DNA of 64,000 bases. Source: Paenibacillus sp. GM2. GTDB taxonomy: Bacteria; Bacillota; Bacilli; Paenibacillales; Paenibacillaceae. The position numbers were made by a program, and so were the translations under genes. Under the pieces are notes generated by a model. It saw only the letters and a list, made by a program, of their open reading frames with translations. It had not been told where the DNA came from and did no database searches. The number at the start of each line of letters is the position of its first letter. Positions within the stretch are counted from its first letter, which is position 1. Positions 60,501 to 64,000 of this stretch are shown here, piece by piece. The DNA lies in assembly GCF_900069005.2 (NCBI RefSeq), contig NZ_LN831277.1, positions 177,186 to 241,185 of the forward strand. The letters are read 5' to 3'.

Positions 60501-60669
60501 CGCGCAGATCCAGCACGCCGTTGATAGCGGTAATACGCTCCGCCGAAGGGAAGATCACCTCGGACCAAATCCAGCGGAGGCCAAGCAGAATGCTAATGAA
60601 CAAGGTAACAATGACGATATATTTAATGGCTGAGTGATTTTTTGGTATCATAACATAAAAATTCGACAC
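57523..60669 (-). CDS. Hybrid sensor kinase with two kinase modules around a receiver domain
   Basis: The 1048-residue protein starts at GTG (AAGGAA 11 bases upstream). One membrane helix (about 17-35) precedes an extracellular jelly-roll domain (about 55-225, WEFYPGQLL, VQVPGNWG, GSGTYRLRI). A 7TMR-DISM-like bundle follows to about 430. Then come a HisKA/HATPase module (ANTSHELRTPLHGMMN with the phospho-His; DTGVGMD; GRGIGLGLSIC), a receiver domain (VIADVMMPQMSG with the phospho-Asp; LTARS; TKPVD), and a LytS-type kinase (LQAQIHPHFLFNTLNSIMAL; VENAVRHG; NDNGKGMD; GIGVANTHRRL). It probably senses a cell-surface carbohydrate or wall signal. Its output regulator is not in the window. Confidence 0.93.
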   Translation of the reverse strand: MSNFYVMIPKNHSAIKYIVIVTLFISILLGLRWIWSEVIFPSAERITAINGVLDLRGRELDNSSTFALNGSWEFYPGQLLTHQDQRTGKPSTDYVQVPGNWGQAVSEGTNLAFGSGTYRLRILLDPLDQPVAFWLRGVQTSSAVQLNGMSEVIIGQPATDAWRYTPNSSSYTASYSGTGTTEIELMIQVANFDDPFNGGILHSIRFGSQAAIDYTRWYSIGFQLVTFITLMLHGLYAFIFYLFNPRERTLALVCLLTTAVATATIAGYDNILLIWFPINYTWGLKVRLLAQLWQPLLILLVFRGLTSIRLNRVWLEICTLLLGVYTAFILVAPAIFVNGSVEVGVFGLLYLLPFLWFIYIVITMILKGENNNGRVFLLLSAAGIISNILWTLWNSYKDTSLVYYPLDMIAAIIGFAAYWFREFFFKSAENAKLNKKLKKEDKLKDQFLANTSHELRTPLHGMMNIAHTILTKEQQKLDPTSLKNMNLLLTISRRMSHMLDDLLDVARLHEHRITLQQEPLKIQAMVPGMFEMLRYLVDDKPVQFDMNIAESLPAVRADEKRLVQILYNLLHNAIKYTEEGRISISAAVKDSRVHIHVSDTGVGMDQETQSRIFLPYEQGAHGISDGRGIGLGLSICQQLIELHGGTLSVHSEVGKGSVFSFDLPLADSSDIPLLHHSPYHQDTINRIKEDYAELAVPDTLEVELPAIGMSPALLDGETVHILAVDDDPLNLNVLAGILSMEPYSITKALSAQEALEQLGSQSWDLVIADVMMPQMSGYELTQRIRVNYSLSELPVLLLTARSQPADIYTGFLSGANDYMTKPVDAMELRYRVEALTTLKRSIKERLRMEAAYLQAQIHPHFLFNTLNSIMALSEVDTEKMLRLGDAFASFLRISFDFLNTGELVPLSHELQLVEAYLYIEKERFGDRLSIVWEVEPDIQLRLPPLSIQPLVENAVRHGLLSRLQGGTVRIRMAQQEMGTLIEVNDNGKGMDQDKIDQLLHPNLQGKRGIGVANTHRRLIQLYGQGLSIKSQPGEGTTVSFIIPNHRNR

Positions 60670-60768
60670 AAGGAGGCTGATTCCTTGGGCCGAATTTTGT
60701 GATTAGCTATATAATTTGTCATCATCCTGATTGGAATTAAAGTACGCATACTCCTGAATCCAGGCCAT

Positions 60769-62784
60769 CTATTTTTTCTGCGGCAAAGGCTCAAATAAAA
60801 GTACAAATGGAAGATTGCTTCCTGCGGCAGGACTGATCCAAATCTCTACGCTCTCCTCTTGATTCCCGGTCCGGTACAGTACACTGGCCGTGCTGGATAT
60901 ATCTTCTTTGCCGCTATGGCCGAAGGTGACTACTTCACCATTCACGACCGCAGAGCCGACAAACAATCCACCGCGCGGATTAAATAAAACAAGCGTATTC
61001 GCAGCAACATGATTTAATTTCAGCTTGTAAATCAAGCCGTAATTGCCGGAGTTCAGCGCTTCCGTACCTTTGATCCCGTCCAGACCTTGCTGAAAAGGAT
61101 CCTCTCTATTGTCGGTTAAGGAGAGCTTGACCGATCGGGAGCCGATAGGATCGTTATAGGAGAAGACACGTGTCGAATCGGCAAAAGTCCCACGAACGAT
61201 GGATTCATTCGGGTCCAGATAGGGCAGTTTGTCCAGGTCAGCGATCGGGTCCCGATTTGCCGAGACCAGCAAGGACGTATAACGAATCGGCGCATCACTG
61301 CTTAAATCCCCGGTGAAGGTGATAATCTCCTGAGGTTTCATTGGATTCTTATTAATGCTATTCCATATGATTCGTTTTTCTCCCGGCTGCAGGGTGATCT
61401 TCTGAGGATTATTCGCATCCAGCAAGCCTTCAAAATAACGAGTCAGTGAAACTCGGCCAGCCCATTCCGCATAGGATGTAGGACCTGCCATGGCTTCATT
61501 CTTGAGCGTGACGGTAGCTGGGGAAGTGCCTGGATTCTCGGCAATTACATACAGCTTGGCCAGCTTTCCGATTTGGTTCTTATGATGTAACAGGAAGCGG
61601 GCGTCGCCGGTGATAGTATCTTGATAGAGAATCCCTTCCGAATTAATCGATTCCGGTCCGCTGCTGCGGAACAAGGTTACCGGCTCTGTCTGGTACTGAT
61701 AAGGAATGGCTTCCATCGCTTTAACGGAGTAGCCATCAATAGCAAGTTTATTTCCTACCGGTGTAAAAAGCTTGTAGAACTCATCACGGGTATATAGCGT
61801 CTCATCGGTAATTTTGATCGTTTTGCTAAATTCACCGATGGCTCCGTGCCGGTCCTTTACCTCCAGGTTTATGGTAACGTTGCCTGGTGTGAAGAAGGCC
61901 TCCTCTTTATTGGACCATATCCGGTCGACAATGGCATCTTCATCATCCGAGCTTAGATCCGTATAAATGATCAGTTCACCCATCCGGTATTCCTCTTTAT
62001 CTGTCGAGAAATTGGCAACCGGCGGCTCGTTAGGCTTAACCGCTTCCAGCGTTAGTGTGAAGGGCTCGCTCCAGACCCCTTCGGAGTCCTGTACGGAGTA
62101 GCTAACGGAATATGCACCGGGCTTGTCGAAAATCTCCTCTCTTCCTTCCCAGCGTTCATCGACAATATCGAGTCCCAACGGGGAATATGAATTCGTCTCA
62201 TAGGTTACCGTCGTCTCGCCTGCGACAATCTCTTGCGGTTGCACCTTGAACGAGGCTACTGGCTTAGTGGAACGCTGCAGGGTGATGGTCTTGTTATCCA
62301 CGGTATAAGGAATACTCAAGCCTTGAATGAACGGGACTAAAGGGATCATTGTCACATTGTTGTCCGTATAAGGAGCTGTCTTCAAGGAATAAGCTTTTCC
62401 ATTCAGACTGTAGCTCTTGCTGTTGTTCTTATATCTCAATTCTACGCTGCCTAGCTTAACGATCGTTTCCTTAGTTTTGGAATCTATGGTGACCGTTGCT
62501 CCGAGGCGTTCTGCCATGAAGCGAAGTGCTACATAGGTGGCTCCATCCTTGACGATGGCAGGGCGGGGGGCCTGGTAAGCCTTGCCGTCCTGCTCGATCT
62601 TGCTGCTATCGGTATAAATAGTGGTTTGCTTCCAATTTGACGATTCCGGTACTGTACTCTCTTGTAAAGGCTCTATAGAAGTAGCCTCTGCTTTCACAGC
62701 AGGAATGGCCGTGGCCAATTGACCCGTGATTAACAGCGCAGTCAGTCCTGCCGTTATTTTCCCCATATTCTTGATGTCTTTCAC
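60769..62784 (-). CDS. Secreted stalk-domain (copper amine oxidase N-like) plus PKD-type protein
   Basis: The start is uncertain: GTG 62784 lies close to GAGAGGAG and ATG 62766 lies farther away. The product of about 671 residues has a signal peptide (ending VKA), then a copper-amine-oxidase N-like stalk domain (about 45-165: ATYVALRFMAERLGATVTI, MIPLVPFIQGLSI). Two PKD/Ig-like domains follow (about 180-330, PPVANFSTDKEEYRMGE), and a long uncharacterised beta-rich C-terminal part. No wall anchor is seen. It precedes the DUF2304/GT2 pair's far end on the same strand and may belong to a surface polymer locus. Function is unknown. Confidence 0.8.
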   Translation of the reverse strand: MKDIKNMGKITAGLTALLITGQLATAIPAVKAEATSIEPLQESTVPESSNWKQTTIYTDSSKIEQDGKAYQAPRPAIVKDGATYVALRFMAERLGATVTIDSKTKETIVKLGSVELRYKNNSKSYSLNGKAYSLKTAPYTDNNVTMIPLVPFIQGLSIPYTVDNKTITLQRSTKPVASFKVQPQEIVAGETTVTYETNSYSPLGLDIVDERWEGREEIFDKPGAYSVSYSVQDSEGVWSEPFTLTLEAVKPNEPPVANFSTDKEEYRMGELIIYTDLSSDDEDAIVDRIWSNKEEAFFTPGNVTINLEVKDRHGAIGEFSKTIKITDETLYTRDEFYKLFTPVGNKLAIDGYSVKAMEAIPYQYQTEPVTLFRSSGPESINSEGILYQDTITGDARFLLHHKNQIGKLAKLYVIAENPGTSPATVTLKNEAMAGPTSYAEWAGRVSLTRYFEGLLDANNPQKITLQPGEKRIIWNSINKNPMKPQEIITFTGDLSSDAPIRYTSLLVSANRDPIADLDKLPYLDPNESIVRGTFADSTRVFSYNDPIGSRSVKLSLTDNREDPFQQGLDGIKGTEALNSGNYGLIYKLKLNHVAANTLVLFNPRGGLFVGSAVVNGEVVTFGHSGKEDISSTASVLYRTGNQEESVEIWISPAAGSNLPFVLLFEPLPQKK

Positions 62785-62836
62785 TTCTCCTCTCAACTTG
62801 CATTGCTGATATATTAGGTTCGAACCAAAGTTCGAC

Positions 62837-63274
62837 TTATAAAAACCGACTGGATCCTTCTTGTAATTTTGCTGGGTTCTCAGCTTTGATCCTCCGGATT
62901 GCCGGATCGGCAGTGAGCTCTTTACTCCCTTGGCGAAGCGTCAGATTTTCTTGCTCCAGCATCCCGATCTTTTGCGTTAAGACAATAAACCGTGCGGTTA
63001 ACGATGACACGGCTATCGTCAAATGCAGCAGGATGAATAAAACGCTGATCAGACCGAGCAGATAGAGCAGGGAAGGCGCATAAGATACGCCGATTTGCTT
63101 GGCCAGGCCGTCAATCAATGAAGGGAATAGCGACAGCACCATCATGACAGCCGTAAGAATAACCCAGAGGATGGCATACTGTTCGCGCAGCTTCCCGTTG
63201 CGGATCAAATATATGGTGATGCCTAGAAAAATCATACAAATGATAAAACTGAGAATAAAAACATCAATTTTCAT
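62837..63274 (-). CDS. DUF2304 small membrane protein
   Basis: A 145-residue protein with three hydrophobic helices in the first 95 residues and a charged coiled-coil tail (QKIGMLEQENLTLRQG). The block ILWVILTAVMMVLSLFPSLIDGLAKQIGV, here within residues 36-64, marks DUF2304. Such proteins are usually found right after a GT2 glycosyltransferase and may help present a lipid-linked sugar; this is known only by association. Its start overlaps the end of the GT2 gene by 11 bases, so the two are translated together. Confidence 0.87.
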   Translation of the reverse strand: MKIDVFILSFIICMIFLGITIYLIRNGKLREQYAILWVILTAVMMVLSLFPSLIDGLAKQIGVSYAPSLLYLLGLISVLFILLHLTIAVSSLTARFIVLTQKIGMLEQENLTLRQGSKELTADPAIRRIKAENPAKLQEGSSRFL

Positions 63275-63992
63275 AGCCTAGATCCCACTTCTTTTCTTTC
63301 TTCTTTGTTCTCGTAATGAGAACCGAAATAATGACTTTAACCATATAGTAGACCGAGCCCAGCGCTCGAATGCTTGAGCTTCCAGTTAAGCGCTGGCGCA
63401 TGACGACGGGAACTTCACTAAAGGTACAGCCGCAGTTGTCGAGTTGGACAAGCGCTTCAACTTCCGGATAATCGGCCGGATACTCCTTAGCGAATAATGC
63501 GATGGCCCGTGGACCGCAGACGCGGTAACCGGATGTCGGGTCTGTTACTTTGCGGTGCAGCAGCAGCGTCAACAGCCCTGACAGCAGATCGATGCCGATT
63601 CTGCGAGCGAAGGTAGATTGGAATCCCTGCTTCTCCACAAAGCGGGAGCCAACAACCATATCCGTGCGGCTTTGCTGCAGCTCTTCAAGCAATCGGTTGA
63701 AGTCTCGCGGGTTATGCTGCCCATCTCCATCTAATTGGGCTGCATATTGGTATCCATGCCTTTGCGCATATTTATAGCCGGTTTGAACGGCGCCTCCGAT
63801 GCCCAGATTACAGCTCAGGTTGACGACGAGGACGCCTTCCTTGGCGGCTTCATCTCCGGTGGAATCACTGGACCCGTCATTAACGACCAGAATATCAGCA
63901 TAGGGAATATGGTGACGGACATCGGCAATCACCCGCCGGATGCCTTCTGCTTCGTTATAGGCGGGAATAATAATAAGTACTTTTTGATTCAT
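63264..63992 (-). CDS. GT2 glycosyltransferase, polyprenyl-phosphate sugar synthase type
   Basis: The 242-residue protein opens VLIIIPAYNEAEGIRRVIADV and has VVNDGSSDSTGDEA and the metal-binding QLDGDGQHNPRDF, then TDPTSGYRVCGPRAI. These are the hallmarks of dolichyl/undecaprenyl-phosphate glucose or mannose synthases. It lacks the two C-terminal membrane helices of the GtrB branch. The reading frame starts eight bases from the window edge, so upstream signals are not visible. With DUF2304 it probably makes a lipid-linked sugar for decorating surface polymers. Confidence 0.9.
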   Translation of the reverse strand: MNQKVLIIIPAYNEAEGIRRVIADVRHHIPYADILVVNDGSSDSTGDEAAKEGVLVVNLSCNLGIGGAVQTGYKYAQRHGYQYAAQLDGDGQHNPRDFNRLLEELQQSRTDMVVGSRFVEKQGFQSTFARRIGIDLLSGLLTLLLHRKVTDPTSGYRVCGPRAIALFAKEYPADYPEVEALVQLDNCGCTFSEVPVVMRQRLTGSSSIRALGSVYYMVKVIISVLITRTKKKEKKWDLGYEN

Positions 63993-64000
63993 TTTTATAG

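Overview
The window reads as chromosomal DNA of a Paenibacillus-like Firmicute. The evidence is AGGAGG-type ribosome binding sites before most genes, GTG and TTG starts, an S-layer-homology (SLH) surface protein, 'copper amine oxidase N-terminal' modules, many two-gene regulator/target pairs, a family-10 xylanase carrying FnIII and CBM3 modules, an intracellular GH115 glucuronidase, cre-type (CcpA) sites and an HPr kinase homologue. No rRNA, tRNA, CRISPR array, phage or insertion sequence was seen. Genus and family assignments come from reading the sequence and from memory of protein families; no database search was run.

Layout. 1-2.8 kb: nucleoside salvage (NCS2 permease tail, NupC-type transporter, phosphopentomutase) ending in a terminator. 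3-4.7 kb: two-gene ABC-2 exporter. 4.9-7.2 kb: two tandem leucine-rich-repeat-like genes of unknown role. 7.5-8.1 kb: two small genes (one DUF2249) behind an apparent FNR-type promoter. 8.3-12.8 kb: divergent surface-type genes, a right-handed beta-helix protein and an 832-residue SLH protein. 12.9-15.2 kb: phosphotransferase, DUF985 cupin, and a small protein with an Arg/Ser-rich middle and a Gly-rich end. 15.4-18.4 kb: GH115 alpha-glucuronidase. 18.4-20.5 kb: WYL regulator divergent from a GyrI-like pair. 20.8-24.6 kb: soluble PAS chemoreceptor, a frameshifted gene and debris, an unusually basic FAD oxidoreductase and a DUF4062 protein. 24.8-28.8 kb: MATE exporter and a membrane chemoreceptor. 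29-33.3 kb: MarR/CarD divergent pair with paired operators, a divergent HprK, SfsA and a stand-alone TrpB.

33.4-37.8 kb: a Pho-type operon of a secreted stalk-domain/beta-propeller protein, pstS, pstC and pstA, closed by a terminator without pstB or phoU. 38-40.4 kb: malate:quinone oxidoreductase and a SUKH protein. 40.6-50.1 kb: a carbohydrate region with secreted GH10 xylanase, a small reverse-strand ORF, an ArsR-type sensor-regulator, an ABC sugar importer under a consensus promoter overlapped by a perfect cre, a membrane acyltransferase and a GH2 glycosidase. The xylanase would release oligosaccharides, the importer would take oligosaccharides up, and the GH2 and GH115 enzymes would trim them inside the cell; this functional chain is inference.

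50.3-55.8 kb: XRE-cupin regulator/MFS exporter pair, SelO AMPylase, LysR regulator/O-methyltransferase pair. 55.8-56.4 kb: a non-coding stretch with four copies of a 24-bp repeat arranged as an exactly symmetric inverted pair of 50-bp-spaced doublets. 56.4-64 kb: TPR-SUKH protein, then on the reverse strand a double-kinase hybrid sensor, a stalk/PKD secreted protein, a DUF2304 membrane protein and a GT2 glycosyltransferase.

The items most likely to repay study are the symmetric 50-bp repeat array, the FNR-spaced promoter over two uncharacterised genes, the Arg/Ser-rich protein with a possible Sm-like start, the LRR gene pair, the altered HprK, the MarR/CarD switch and the acyltransferase inside the sugar-uptake operon.
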